30,937 bases of DNA, taken from positions 1-30,937 of the forward strand of contig DASPXK010000099.1 of the NCBI GenBank assembly GCA_035637315.1. Reading direction: 5' to 3'. The position numbers and the translations under genes were made by a program. Every line of letters begins with the position of its first letter. Position 1 is the first letter of the stretch. The stretch comes from DASPXK01 sp035637315. Lineage in GTDB: Bacteria > Chloroflexota > UBA6077 > JACCZL01. Shown one piece after another: positions 22,112 to 30,289 of the stretch. A model generated the notes under the pieces. The model was not told where the DNA came from. It made no database searches and was given only the letters and a program-made list of their open reading frames with translations.

Positions 22112-23434
22112 ATGGTCCAGACGAGCTTCCTCGACCCAGGGCTAGAGACCGCCTCGCGCGAGCGTCTGCGCGCCCACCAGTTGGCTCGATTTCGGTCCTT
22201 GCTGGCCAAGATACTGCCTGGCAACCCTTTCTACAGAGAAAAGCTCGGCGCGGCTGGCTTACGAGGGGCCGGCGATCTCACCAACCTGGAGCAGCTCTCC
22301 GCGTTCCCGTTCACGCTCAAGTCCGAACTGGCCAAGGACCAGGCCACCTCGCCGCCATTCGGCACGAACCTGACCTATCCAATCGAGCGTTACGTCAAGA
22401 TTCACCAGACTTCGGGCACGAGCGGCGGCCGACCCCTGCGAGTGCTCGACACCCAGGAGAGCTGGAGCTGGTGGCTGCGCTGCTGGCGCTTCGTCTACGC
22501 CGGAGCCGGCGTCGGTCCAGGCGATCGAGTGTTCGTCGCATTCTCGTTCGGGCCGTTCATCGGCTTCTGGGCCGCCTATGAAGCGATCCCTCCGACCGGC
22601 GCGATGGCCCTGCCGGGCGGCGGCCAAGACTCGGTCCAGCGACTGCGCGCCATTCAGGAGATGGGTGCCACGGCCCTGGTGTGCACGCCGACGTACGCTC
22701 TCCGGATGGCCGAGGTGGCTCGGGAGCACGACGTCGACACGGCGGCCGGCTCGGTCCGCCTGACGATCCACGCGGGCGAGCCGGGCGCTAGCATCGCCGC
22801 GACCTGCCGCCGGATCGAGGAGGCATGGGGCGCCGAGTGCCACGACCACACCGGCGCGTCGGAGGTCGGTGCAACCGGTTTCACCTGTCGGCAGCGCAGC
22901 GGGGTCCATTTGATTGAGTCAGAGTTCCTGTTCGAGGTCGTCGATCCTGCCACAGGCCAGCACGTCACACCTGGCCGGCGTGGCGAGCTGGTGATCACCA
23001 ATCTCGGCCGAGCGGGCATGCCGGTCATCCGATACCGAACCGGCGATCTGGTCGAGCTGGACGAGGGTCGCTGTGGGTGTGGACGGACCTGGGCGCGGCT
23101 GGCGGGCGGCATCCTCGGGCGGGCCGACGAGATGGTCGTGGTGCGGGGCGTGAATGTCTTCCCCAGCTCGATCGAGGACATCGTTCGCGAGTACGCGGCC
23201 GTGGTCGAGTTCAGGATCGAGCTAATCGAGGAGCGCCAGATGAACGAGCTTCGGCTGGCCATCGAGCCGGCGGTCGGGACATCCGACGACGAATCCCAGC
23301 GCCTGGCGCGGACGATAAGCGACGAGATCCACCGCCGCCTGCTCCTCCGCGTCCGCTGCGAGCCGGTCGGACCCGGCACGCTACCGCGCTTCGAGCTGAA
23401 AGCCCGGCGTTTTCTCCGCCCCCAGCCCCGTTGA
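22112..23434 (+). CDS. PaaK-family AMP-forming aryl-CoA ligase
   Basis: This 440-residue adenylate-forming enzyme of the phenylacetate-CoA ligase family has P-loop TSGTSGGRP near 105, HDHTGASEVG near 248, RYRTGDLVEL near 310, and C-terminal VNVFPSSIEDIV. Such enzymes make aryl-CoA thioesters from aromatic acids and ATP. It follows hcrB by 34 bp, so it may charge the substrate of the reductase-like enzyme. I start at ATG 22112; an upstream ATG (22049) lies inside hcrB. The ribosome site is weak. The acid it uses cannot be told. Confidence 0.88.
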   Translation: MVQTSFLDPGLETASRERLRAHQLARFRSLLAKILPGNPFYREKLGAAGLRGAGDLTNLEQLSAFPFTLKSELAKDQATSPPFGTNLTYPIERYVKIHQTSGTSGGRPLRVLDTQESWSWWLRCWRFVYAGAGVGPGDRVFVAFSFGPFIGFWAAYEAIPPTGAMALPGGGQDSVQRLRAIQEMGATALVCTPTYALRMAEVAREHDVDTAAGSVRLTIHAGEPGASIAATCRRIEEAWGAECHDHTGASEVGATGFTCRQRSGVHLIESEFLFEVVDPATGQHVTPGRRGELVITNLGRAGMPVIRYRTGDLVELDEGRCGCGRTWARLAGGILGRADEMVVVRGVNVFPSSIEDIVREYAAVVEFRIELIEERQMNELRLAIEPAVGTSDDESQRLARTISDEIHRRLLLRVRCEPVGPGTLPRFELKARRFLRPQPR

Positions 23435-24696
23435 TCTCACCGCGGAGGCGCAGAGGGCACCGAGCGAATGGGACGAGGTCTCTGCGTGCTCTGCGTCTCT
23501 GCGGCGCATCCATCGCACTCTGGCTGGTTGCATGTCAGGCGAGTGGGGGCCCGAACCCTGGGTCGCGGCCCTGGGCCCGTGGCGAGTCGCCTTCGCCGCC
23601 TTCCACCAACCAAGCCGCGCCGCGCCTCGGCGGCATCTTCACCCGAACGTCCGAGCCTGGCTCGGTCGGCCGCGCGCAGTTGGAGGCCGCCACGTTGGCG
23701 GTGGAGGCGATAAACGCCGCGGGCGGAGTACGCCGACCGAGCGGCCCCCAGCAGCCGCTCGAGCTGGTGGCCTATGACGACGACGGGAGCGCCGAGCAAG
23801 CAACGTTGGCGATGCGCAGCCTGGTGGAGGAGGACAGGGTGGTTGCGATCGTTGGACCGGGCCAGCGCGAGTCCGTGCCCGATGCCGCTCGTCTGGCCGA
23901 GCGCGCCGGCGTGCCCCTCGTGACGCTCGCGGCTATCCCGGGCGACCTGACGGCCAGACGGTGGACATTCTCGCTGGGCCCCGACGACGGGGCTGCGTTG
24001 GACGCCCTCTTCGCTTACCTGGCCGCCAGCGGAGCCGAGCGTCTGGGCTGGATAGCGCCGCGAACCGCGACTGCGGCGGCGGTTCGCTCGAGGCTCGTGC
24101 GCCTCGCCTCGAGCATGGATGTTCGGATCGTCGCGGAGGAAGAGTACAACCTGGCCGAAGAGAGCTTCGGCGATCGCCTGGCCCGACTCTCGACCGCCGG
24201 CGCACAGCAGATCGTCGGATGGCCGCGCGAGGCGAGTGACGCCGCGAGCTTGGCCCGCGCGGCCGTCGAGCGAGCGCCGCGCGCTCAGCTCTTCCTGGGG
24301 CCAGCGGCGGCCACGACGAGCTTCCTCACGCTGGCCGGCGAGGCTGGCCCGGGGAGCTGGGTCGTGGTCGTTCGGCTTCAAGTTGTGGACCAGCTGTGGG
24401 ACGAGGACCCGCTGACACCAGTTGTGCGCGACTTCAGGCGCGCCTATCGTCTGCGCTTCGAGCATGACCCGCCGGCCGCGGCCGCGCCGGCATGGGATGC
24501 CATCCGCCTGGTCGCCCAGGCGCTCGGGGTATCGGGCCTCGATCGCTCCGGCCTGCGCGACACGATCGAATCGACCCGCGCGTTCGTCGGCGCCGCGGGA
24601 GCGATCGCGTTCGAGCCGGGCCGACATACTGGCTTGGACCAGCACGCCTTTCTCGTTGCCCGGGCGGTCCGGGGTGGGTGGAGGATCCCGCCGTAG
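23431..24696 (+). CDS. LivK-type substrate-binding lipoprotein
   Basis: This protein of about 421 residues belongs to the type-1 periplasmic binding fold (Leu/Ile/Val-binding family). A signal peptide of lipoprotein type ends in LWLVAC, with the lipobox Cys at about residue 35. The binding domain follows, with AATLAVEAINAAGG, EDRVVAIVGPGQRESVPDAA and AGVPLVTLAA. No ATG or GTG opens the frame before the signal; the best start is TTG 23431-23433, which overlaps the ligase stop as TTGA. The n-region is partly encoded by an inverted repeat (23440-23504), which is odd. No permease or ATPase genes are nearby. Related proteins bind amino acids or aromatic acids; the latter would fit the operon. Confidence 0.75.
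   Translation: MISPRRRRGHRANGTRSLRALRLCGASIALWLVACQASGGPNPGSRPWARGESPSPPSTNQAAPRLGGIFTRTSEPGSVGRAQLEAATLAVEAINAAGGVRRPSGPQQPLELVAYDDDGSAEQATLAMRSLVEEDRVVAIVGPGQRESVPDAARLAERAGVPLVTLAAIPGDLTARRWTFSLGPDDGAALDALFAYLAASGAERLGWIAPRTATAAAVRSRLVRLASSMDVRIVAEEEYNLAEESFGDRLARLSTAGAQQIVGWPREASDAASLARAAVERAPRAQLFLGPAAATTSFLTLAGEAGPGSWVVVVRLQVVDQLWDEDPLTPVVRDFRRAYRLRFEHDPPAAAAPAWDAIRLVAQALGVSGLDRSGLRDTIESTRAFVGAAGAIAFEPGRHTGLDQHAFLVARAVRGGWRIPP
23440..23504. repeat. Imperfect inverted repeat (CCGCRGAGRCGCAGAG type)
   Basis: Arms at 23440-23458 and 23486-23504 match at 15 of 19 positions in reverse complement. The element lies right after the ligase stop and runs through the 5' end of the lipoprotein frame. 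Confidence 0.7.
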
Positions 24697-24705
24697 GGCG
24701 GGTCC
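24683..24705 (+). terminator. Hairpin with the lipoprotein gene's stop codon in its loop
   Basis: GGATCCCGCC pairs with GGGCGGGTCC (10 bp, one G-T pair) around the loop GTA; the TAG stop is 24694-24696. Strong stem but no T-run, so termination is only likely. Confidence 0.55.
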
Positions 24706-24730
24706 GAGGTGCAGAAAGGCTTTCCCGCCA

Positions 24731-24754
24731 CTCCCTCACGGTCGCGATACTGAA
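24731..24754. repeat. Solo copy of the 24-bp CTCCCTSACGGTCGCG repeat
   Basis: It matches the right arm of the palindrome at 27619-27688 at 21 of 24 positions. It lies in the 158-bp gap before glcD; no partner arm is seen nearby. Confidence 0.65.
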
Positions 24755-24854
24755 TCGAGGCCTCGTCCGCGGCGGTTAGCAGATCCCGCCCTGAGGTCAC
24801 GGCGCTCCGAGCCCTTGTGAGATACTCTCTTGGTGGAGCGACTGGGAGAGAGCG

Positions 24855-26321
24855 ATGGCGGTGGCCGAGTGCGCTGATCTGGGCCAGCGGCTGATCGAGC
24901 TGCTCGGCGAGGACGCCGTGCTGCACCAGCCGGAGGACGTGATCGTCTACGAGTACGATTACGGCCTCGATCGCGCGGTCCCTCAGGCGGTCGTCTTCCC
25001 GCGCTCCGCGGCGGAGGTTGTGGCGGTCGTGAAGCTCGCGCGCGAGCTTGATCTGCCCGTGGTGCCCCGAGGCGCGGGGACGGGAATCAGCGGTGGGGCG
25101 ATTGCCGTGCAGGGCGGGATCGTCATCGCCCTGGCGCGCATGAAACGCATCCTGGACATCGACCTCGCCAATCGCGCCGCCGTCGTCGAGCCCGGCGTCG
25201 TCAACCTGAACATCAGCAAGGCGGTCGAGCCGTACGGCCTGTTCTTCGCTCCTGATCCTTCCAGCCAGAAAGCCTGCACGATCGGGGGTAACGTCGCCAA
25301 CAACGCCGGTGGCCCGCACTGTCTGGCTCTGGGCACGACCACGAACCACGTCCTCGGCCTCGAGATTGTCACTGCGGAGGGCGAGATCGTCGCGCTCGGC
25401 GGCGTTGCGCCCGAGCGTCCCGGCTATGACCTGACTGGCTTCGTCGTCGGATCCGAGGGGACCGTCGGGATCGTGACCAAAGTATTCGTCAAGCTGCTGC
25501 CGAAGCCGGCAGCCGTCAAGACCTTGTTGGCCATCTTCGACAGCGTCGACCAGGCGTCGGCGTCCGTCTCTGGCATCATCGGGCGAGGCATTATCCCTTC
25601 GGCCCTCGAGCTCATGGACCAGTTGGCGCTGCGAGCCGTCGAGGCCGCGTTCCACGCCGGCTACCCCCCAGATGCGGGCGCTGTCCTCCTGGTGGAGGTC
25701 GACGGACTGGCCGAGAGTGTCGCCGAACAGAGCGCGGCGGTCGAGCACGTCTGCCGCGACAATGGCGCTCGCGACGTGCGCCTGGCGAAGACCGACGAGG
25801 CAAGGGCCAGGCTGTGGGCGGCGCGAAAGGGCGCGGCGAGCGCCATGGGCCGAATCGCCCCAAACTACTACCTGCACGACACGGTCATCGCGCGAACTCG
25901 ACTACCTGAGGTGCTCGCGCGGGTGGTGGAGATCGGTGAGCGACACCGGCTGCCGATCGCAAACCTCTTCCACGCGGGCGATGGGAACCTGCACCCGATG
26001 ATCCTGTTCGACATCCGCGAGCAGGGCATCCTGGAGCGGGTTATGGAGGCCGGCCGCGAGATCCTGCAAACCTCGGTCGAGGCGGGCGGGACGATCAGCG
26101 GCGAACATGGGATCGGCGTCGAGAAGAACCGCTTCATGCCCTGGATCTTCTCGCAGGCTGACCTGGACGTCATGGCGCGGGCGCGCGACGCCTTCGACCC
26201 CAGCCGGCGGTGCAACCCTGGCAAGGTCTTCCCCATTCCCTCCGCTTGCCACGACACGTCGAGCCGGCCCCGCGCCCGCCTCGGACGGGTCGCCGCCAGC
26301 CATCCGGACCTGTGGGTGTAG
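24855..26321 (+). CDS. GlcD-like FAD-linked oxidase
   Basis: This 488-residue flavoprotein belongs to the GlcD/lactate dehydrogenase (VAO/PCMH) family. The FAD-binding PCMH domain has PRGAGTGISGGAIAV (about 71-85) and IGGNVANNAGGPHC; the C-terminal FAD-oxidase domain has HAGDGNLHPMILFD (about 374) and GGTISGEHGIGVEKN (about 412). It pairs with the Fe-S protein that overlaps its 3' end, as in glycolate oxidase GlcD/GlcF. The substrate is a 2-hydroxy acid in characterised cases; here it is unknown. The start ATG follows GGGAGAG. The last 20 residues after KVFPIP are an unusual tail. Confidence 0.92.
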   Translation: MAVAECADLGQRLIELLGEDAVLHQPEDVIVYEYDYGLDRAVPQAVVFPRSAAEVVAVVKLARELDLPVVPRGAGTGISGGAIAVQGGIVIALARMKRILDIDLANRAAVVEPGVVNLNISKAVEPYGLFFAPDPSSQKACTIGGNVANNAGGPHCLALGTTTNHVLGLEIVTAEGEIVALGGVAPERPGYDLTGFVVGSEGTVGIVTKVFVKLLPKPAAVKTLLAIFDSVDQASASVSGIIGRGIIPSALELMDQLALRAVEAAFHAGYPPDAGAVLLVEVDGLAESVAEQSAAVEHVCRDNGARDVRLAKTDEARARLWAARKGAASAMGRIAPNYYLHDTVIARTRLPEVLARVVEIGERHRLPIANLFHAGDGNLHPMILFDIREQGILERVMEAGREILQTSVEAGGTISGEHGIGVEKNRFMPWIFSQADLDVMARARDAFDPSRRCNPGKVFPIPSACHDTSSRPRARLGRVAASHPDLWV

Positions 26322-27637
26322 CGGTCGACCTGGCCACCCTGGCTCACTCACCGGACGTCCCGGCCGCCGAGGACCTGGCCAGGTGCGTCCACTGCGGGCT
26401 GTGCCTGGAGAACTGCCCAACTTATCTGGCGACCGGCCAGGAGACAGAGTCGCCGCGAGGCCGGATCCACCTGATCCAGGCGCTCCAGGAGGGCCGCATA
26501 AGCGCCACCCAAAACTACGCCCTCCACATCGATCGCTGCCTCGTGTGCCGGGCGTGCGAGGCGGTCTGCCCATCCGGCGTGCCATTCGGGCGGATCATGG
26601 AAGCGGCGCGGGCCGATCTGAGCGTTCGTCGCGAGCTGACGCCAGCCAGCCGCCTGGCTGGCTGGCTAGTCTTCAAGAAATTGTTGCCCAACCGCCGCCG
26701 CCTCCGCGCGCTTGCCACCGCGCTGCGCTGGTACCAGCGCGCTGGTCTGCAGGCTCTCGTTCGTGCCTCTGGCCTCGTGGACGCACTGCCACCGACGATT
26801 CGGCAGATGGAGCGGAGCATGCCACGCCTGCCCAACCGTTTCTTCGAGCCGGCGGGACAATTCCTGCCGGCCACTTGCGACAGGCGTTATCGAATCGGCT
26901 TCTTCGCGGGCTGCGTTATGCCGTACGCGTACGGTCCGGTCCACGATGCGACTATCCGGGTCCTGCGGCGGCTCGGGTGTGACGTGATCGTCCCACGCGC
27001 GCAGGCCTGCTGCGGGGCGCTCAACGTGCATGGCGGCGAGCGCACCATGTCGCGGCAGCTGGCCCGTAGAAACGTGCGCGCGTTCTTGGATCTGGATGTT
27101 GACTGCGTGATCGTCAACTCCGCCGGCTGTGGGTCCACGCTCAAGGAGTACGCCGAGCTGTTGGCTGCCGACGAGCTATGGCGACAGCGGGCTCAACGGT
27201 TCGGCTCGATCGTCCGCGACGTCAACGAATTCGTGGCCGCCCAGCCGTTCCAGCCTGGGCTCGGCCCCGTCCGCCGGAGGGCAACGTTCCAGGAGTCGTG
27301 TCACCTGGCTCACGCCCAGCGCATCAATGCTCAGCCACGCGCTATCCTGGAAGCGATCCCCGGCCTCGAGCTGGTCGACATGGCCCACCCGGACAACTGC
27401 TGCGGAAGCGCCGGGATCTACAGCTTCACTCAGCCCGAGCTCTCGAATGCGCTGCTCGAAACGAAGATGAACGAGATTCGAGCCACCTCCGCCGATCTGA
27501 TCATCACGGCCAATCCGGGCTGCATGCTCCAACTGGCGGCCGGCCTGTCCAAGAGCGGGATGCACGGCGAGGTGCGCCACTTGATCGAGGTACTCGACTG
27601 GTCCTATCAAGCAGGTGGTTCAGTACCGCGAGCGTAA
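26312..27637 (+). CDS. GlcF-like iron-sulfur oxidoreductase subunit
   Basis: This protein of about 441 residues has two 4Fe-4S ferredoxin motifs at Cys25/28/31/35 (CVHCGLCLENCP) and Cys76/79/82/86 (CLVCRACEAVCP), and two CCG domains, ACCGALNVHGGE and NCCGSAGIYSF. It would take electrons from the adjacent FAD subunit to the quinone pool. I start at GTG 26312, overlapping the glcD stop by 10 bp; a longer frame to 26210 would run inside glcD. The ribosome site is weak, so coupling is likely. The C-terminal SVPRA and the stop are encoded by a palindromic repeat (27619-27688). Confidence 0.9.
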   Translation: MGVAVDLATLAHSPDVPAAEDLARCVHCGLCLENCPTYLATGQETESPRGRIHLIQALQEGRISATQNYALHIDRCLVCRACEAVCPSGVPFGRIMEAARADLSVRRELTPASRLAGWLVFKKLLPNRRRLRALATALRWYQRAGLQALVRASGLVDALPPTIRQMERSMPRLPNRFFEPAGQFLPATCDRRYRIGFFAGCVMPYAYGPVHDATIRVLRRLGCDVIVPRAQACCGALNVHGGERTMSRQLARRNVRAFLDLDVDCVIVNSAGCGSTLKEYAELLAADELWRQRAQRFGSIVRDVNEFVAAQPFQPGLGPVRRRATFQESCHLAHAQRINAQPRAILEAIPGLELVDMAHPDNCCGSAGIYSFTQPELSNALLETKMNEIRATSADLIITANPGCMLQLAAGLSKSGMHGEVRHLIEVLDWSYQAGGSVPRA

Positions 27638-27688
27638 GAGAGTGGATCCGCGGCCCAGCGGCCGCTCCCTGACGGTCGCGGTACTGAG
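27619..27688. repeat. Palindromic repeat with 24-bp arms overlapping the glcF 3' end
   Basis: Arms 27619-27642 and 27665-27688 agree at 20 of 24 positions in reverse complement (core TCAGTACCGCGA). The left arm encodes the last GlcF residues and its TAA. A solo copy lies at 24731-24754. Confidence 0.85.
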
Positions 27689-27716
27689 GTGCTCAGATGA
27701 CGTGTAGGGGGTTGCG

Positions 27717-29342
27717 ATGCGGGGGTTGATGATGGACTACCAGCTCACGGTGCGCCACATTCTCGAGCGCGCCAACAGCCTCTTCCCTCGCAAGGAGGTC
27801 GTCTCACGGGTTGGGGACGGGGTAACTCGAGCCACCTATGGCGAGGTGTATCGACGGGTCCATCGGCTCGCGGGCGCCTTGCGAGAGCTGGGGGTCGGCC
27901 CGGGCGACCGAGTCGCCTCGTTCGCCTGGAATCACCAGCGCCATTTAGAGCTGTACCTCGCCGCGCCGTGCATGGGGGCTGTTCTGCACACTCTCAACTT
28001 CAGGTTGTTCCCTGACCAGATCGCCTACATCGTCAACCACGCAGGTGACCAGGTGATCCTGGTCGATCCCTTGGTGATCTCGCTGCTCGAGCCGCTCGCC
28101 GATAAGCTCGGGCAGGTCCAGCACATCGTCGTCATGGGCGACGAGCCGAGCGGCCTGGACCGGGTCGCGGGCCGACCAGCCCATGACTACGAAGCGCTTC
28201 TGGCCGCCGCGCCGCCCGAGTACCCGTTTCCCGATCTCGACGAAGAGACCGCCGCCGCGATGTGTTACACGTCCGGGACGACCGGTAACCCGAAGGGCGT
28301 CCTGTACAGCCACCGCGCGATTGTCCTGCACTCGATGGGCGAAGCGTTGGCCGACGTGATGGCGTTGAGCGAACGTGACGTGGTGCTGCCGGTCGTACCG
28401 ATGTTCCACGCCAACGCTTGGGGCATCCCGTTTACGGCGACGATGGTTGGGGCAACCCAGGTGCTGCCGGGCCCAGCGCCGATGCCCGCTGATATCGTGC
28501 GGCTGATCGAAACGGAGCGCGTGACGATGGCCGCGGGCGTACCCACGATCTGGGTGGGGGTGCTCTCGGTCCTCGAGCAGGGCAGCCACGACCTGAGCAG
28601 CTTGAAGCGGATCACCTCCGGCGGCTCGGCGGTACCCCGCTCGCTGCTCGAAGCGTATGAACAGCGCTACGGCGTCCAAATCTGGCACGCCTGGGGCATG
28701 ACCGAGATGACGCCGCTGGGCAGCGTGTCGCGTTTGAAGAGCACGCTCGAGAGGCTGCCCGAGGCGGAGCGCCTGCGATATCGCGCGATGCAGGGGCTGC
28801 CGTCGCCGCTAGTGGATATCAAGGCGATCGACGAGGAGGGCCACGACGTCCCATGGGACGGGAAGTCCCTGGGCGAGCTGGCCGTGCGTGGCCCGTGGGT
28901 CGCGGCCAGCTACTACCAGGACCCAGATTCGAGTGAGCGCTTCACTGAGGACGGCTGGTTCAGAACGGGCGACGTTGTGACCATCGATCCCGAGGGCTAT
29001 GTCCAGATCGCTGATCGGACCAAGGACCTCGTCAAGAGCGGCGGCGAATGGATCTCGAGCGTCGATCTGGAAAACGCGCTGATGGCGCACCCCAGGGTCA
29101 TCGAGGCTGCCGTCATCGCTATCCCGCACCCGAAATGGGACGAGCGCCCATTGGCCTGTGTGGTCCTGCGCCAGGACGCCAGCGAGGTCTCCAGGGAGGA
29201 GCTGATCGAGTTCCTGAGGCCGAGCTTCGCGAAATGGTGGCTGCCCGACGACGTCGTCTTCATGCCCGAGATCCCCAAGACAAGTGTCGGGAAATTCGAC
29301 AAGAAGGCGCTCCGCGACCGCTACCGCGACCACGTGGTGTAG
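27717..29342 (+). CDS. AMP-dependent acyl-CoA synthetase (FadD-like)
   Basis: This 541-residue long/medium-chain acyl-CoA synthetase family protein has P-loop YTSGTTGNPKGVLYSH (183 on), HAWGMTEMTPLG (about 322), GDVVTIDPEGYVQIADRTKD, GGEWISSVDLEN and the catalytic Lys in KTSVGKFDKKAL (about 525). It makes acyl-CoA from a carboxylic acid, ATP and CoA. ATG 27717 has GGGGG at 5-bp spacing; ATG 27729 is an equal choice, as relatives often begin at the MMDYxLT sequence. It follows glcF in the same direction. The TAG stop is part of the palindrome at 29339. Confidence 0.93.
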   Translation: MRGLMMDYQLTVRHILERANSLFPRKEVVSRVGDGVTRATYGEVYRRVHRLAGALRELGVGPGDRVASFAWNHQRHLELYLAAPCMGAVLHTLNFRLFPDQIAYIVNHAGDQVILVDPLVISLLEPLADKLGQVQHIVVMGDEPSGLDRVAGRPAHDYEALLAAAPPEYPFPDLDEETAAAMCYTSGTTGNPKGVLYSHRAIVLHSMGEALADVMALSERDVVLPVVPMFHANAWGIPFTATMVGATQVLPGPAPMPADIVRLIETERVTMAAGVPTIWVGVLSVLEQGSHDLSSLKRITSGGSAVPRSLLEAYEQRYGVQIWHAWGMTEMTPLGSVSRLKSTLERLPEAERLRYRAMQGLPSPLVDIKAIDEEGHDVPWDGKSLGELAVRGPWVAASYYQDPDSSERFTEDGWFRTGDVVTIDPEGYVQIADRTKDLVKSGGEWISSVDLENALMAHPRVIEAAVIAIPHPKWDERPLACVVLRQDASEVSREELIEFLRPSFAKWWLPDDVVFMPEIPKTSVGKFDKKALRDRYRDHVV

Positions 29343-29365
29343 GGCACGGCATTCCGTGCCCCTAC
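29339..29365. repeat. GTAGGGGC palindrome supplying stops to both convergent genes
   Basis: GTAGGGCACGG pairs with CCGTGCCCCTAC around CATT, with one bulged base. Its left arm contains the TAG of the acyl-CoA synthetase (29340-29342); on the minus strand the other arm contains the TAG of the LppX-like gene (29364-29362). A two-way terminator role is plausible. Confidence 0.85.
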
Positions 29366-30186
29366 CGTCCGGGGATCTGCACCGGGGCTCGGCCGGGAGC
29401 CGGCTGGCGTGGGGTGGGCGCGCTGACCGGGCCCGATAGGGGCGTCACGTTCGGCTGAGGGGTTCGCAGCGGACTGGAGTCGTTTCGGGCTGGCTCCTGG
29501 ATCGAGACCGGCTCGTTCAGCCTGGTGTAGGCGATGGTGAGGTCGATCGTCGCAGATGCCTCGTCGCCATCTGGCTCGAGTGGCGGCAGCATCAAGCTCA
29601 TGATGATCCGCTCCTGGCGGATCATACGGTCCTGAGTGCCCACCCAGACGTCCGTGGAGCCCTGCAGCGTCTCCAGCGCCCGCCTGGCAGTCGGATCGGT
29701 GACCGTGCCGAGGAGCGGCTCGACCACCGCCTTGAAGTCGATACTCGCGCTGTAGTGGTCCGCCATCACACCGCCGACCGGCTCGCTGCCGACCAGTTGG
29801 ACGTCGCGCTGTTGTCGCGTCGTCTCGGCCGAGCTGAACGGACCGACCACGACCGACTGAGGCGTAAATTGCCGCGACCACCGGCGGTCGAATCGTGTTC
29901 GCGTGTAGACGGCGTCGCCGATGACTATCACCTCCGCAGTCAACGGTCCGAACTTGAAGGCCGACCGCTGCCGATCGGGCGGCGCGATGTCACCCTCCCC
30001 GAGCACGTCGATGGTAACGCCGTCGAGCTTTACCGCCCCGGCGAGGCCGAAATGGGCAGATTTGAAGGGTTGGATGTCGGGCGCCTGCGGCTCTGGCCCG
30101 CCCACAGCCGGCTCGCTGGCCAGGGCCGGTAACACCGACTCGATCAACACGCACCAGGCCAGCAGGGCCGCCAACGTCGCTCGCAT
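29362..30186 (-). CDS. Secreted LppX/LprAFG-like protein
   Basis: This exported protein of about 274 residues has a signal peptide (MRATLAALLAWCVLIESVLP, cleavage likely after ALA) but no lipobox Cys. It then follows the LppX_LprAFG pattern: FKSAHFGLAGAVKLDG, a GEGD turn, LTAEVIVIGDAVYTR, and a C-terminal half with DVWVGTQDRMIRQERI. The family has a lipid-carrier-like fold in mycobacteria; a lipid role here is inference. A Pro-rich tail ends the protein. I start at ATG 30186 with GGGAG upstream; the longer frame adds non-signal sequence. The gene is convergent with the acyl-CoA synthetase and divergent from the DnaQ-like gene. Confidence 0.82.
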   Translation of the reverse strand: MRATLAALLAWCVLIESVLPALASEPAVGGPEPQAPDIQPFKSAHFGLAGAVKLDGVTIDVLGEGDIAPPDRQRSAFKFGPLTAEVIVIGDAVYTRTRFDRRWSRQFTPQSVVVGPFSSAETTRQQRDVQLVGSEPVGGVMADHYSASIDFKAVVEPLLGTVTDPTARRALETLQGSTDVWVGTQDRMIRQERIIMSLMLPPLEPDGDEASATIDLTIAYTRLNEPVSIQEPARNDSSPLRTPQPNVTPLSGPVSAPTPRQPAPGRAPVQIPGR

Positions 30187-30289
30187 GCGCGCTCCCGTCG
30201 CCGTTCCAGCCGGCGGGAGCGCCTCCGCGCCCGGCCACCCGGCGTTCGGCCAGTATAGCGCACGTCCAGTCTCTGCTACGCTTGCGGCG

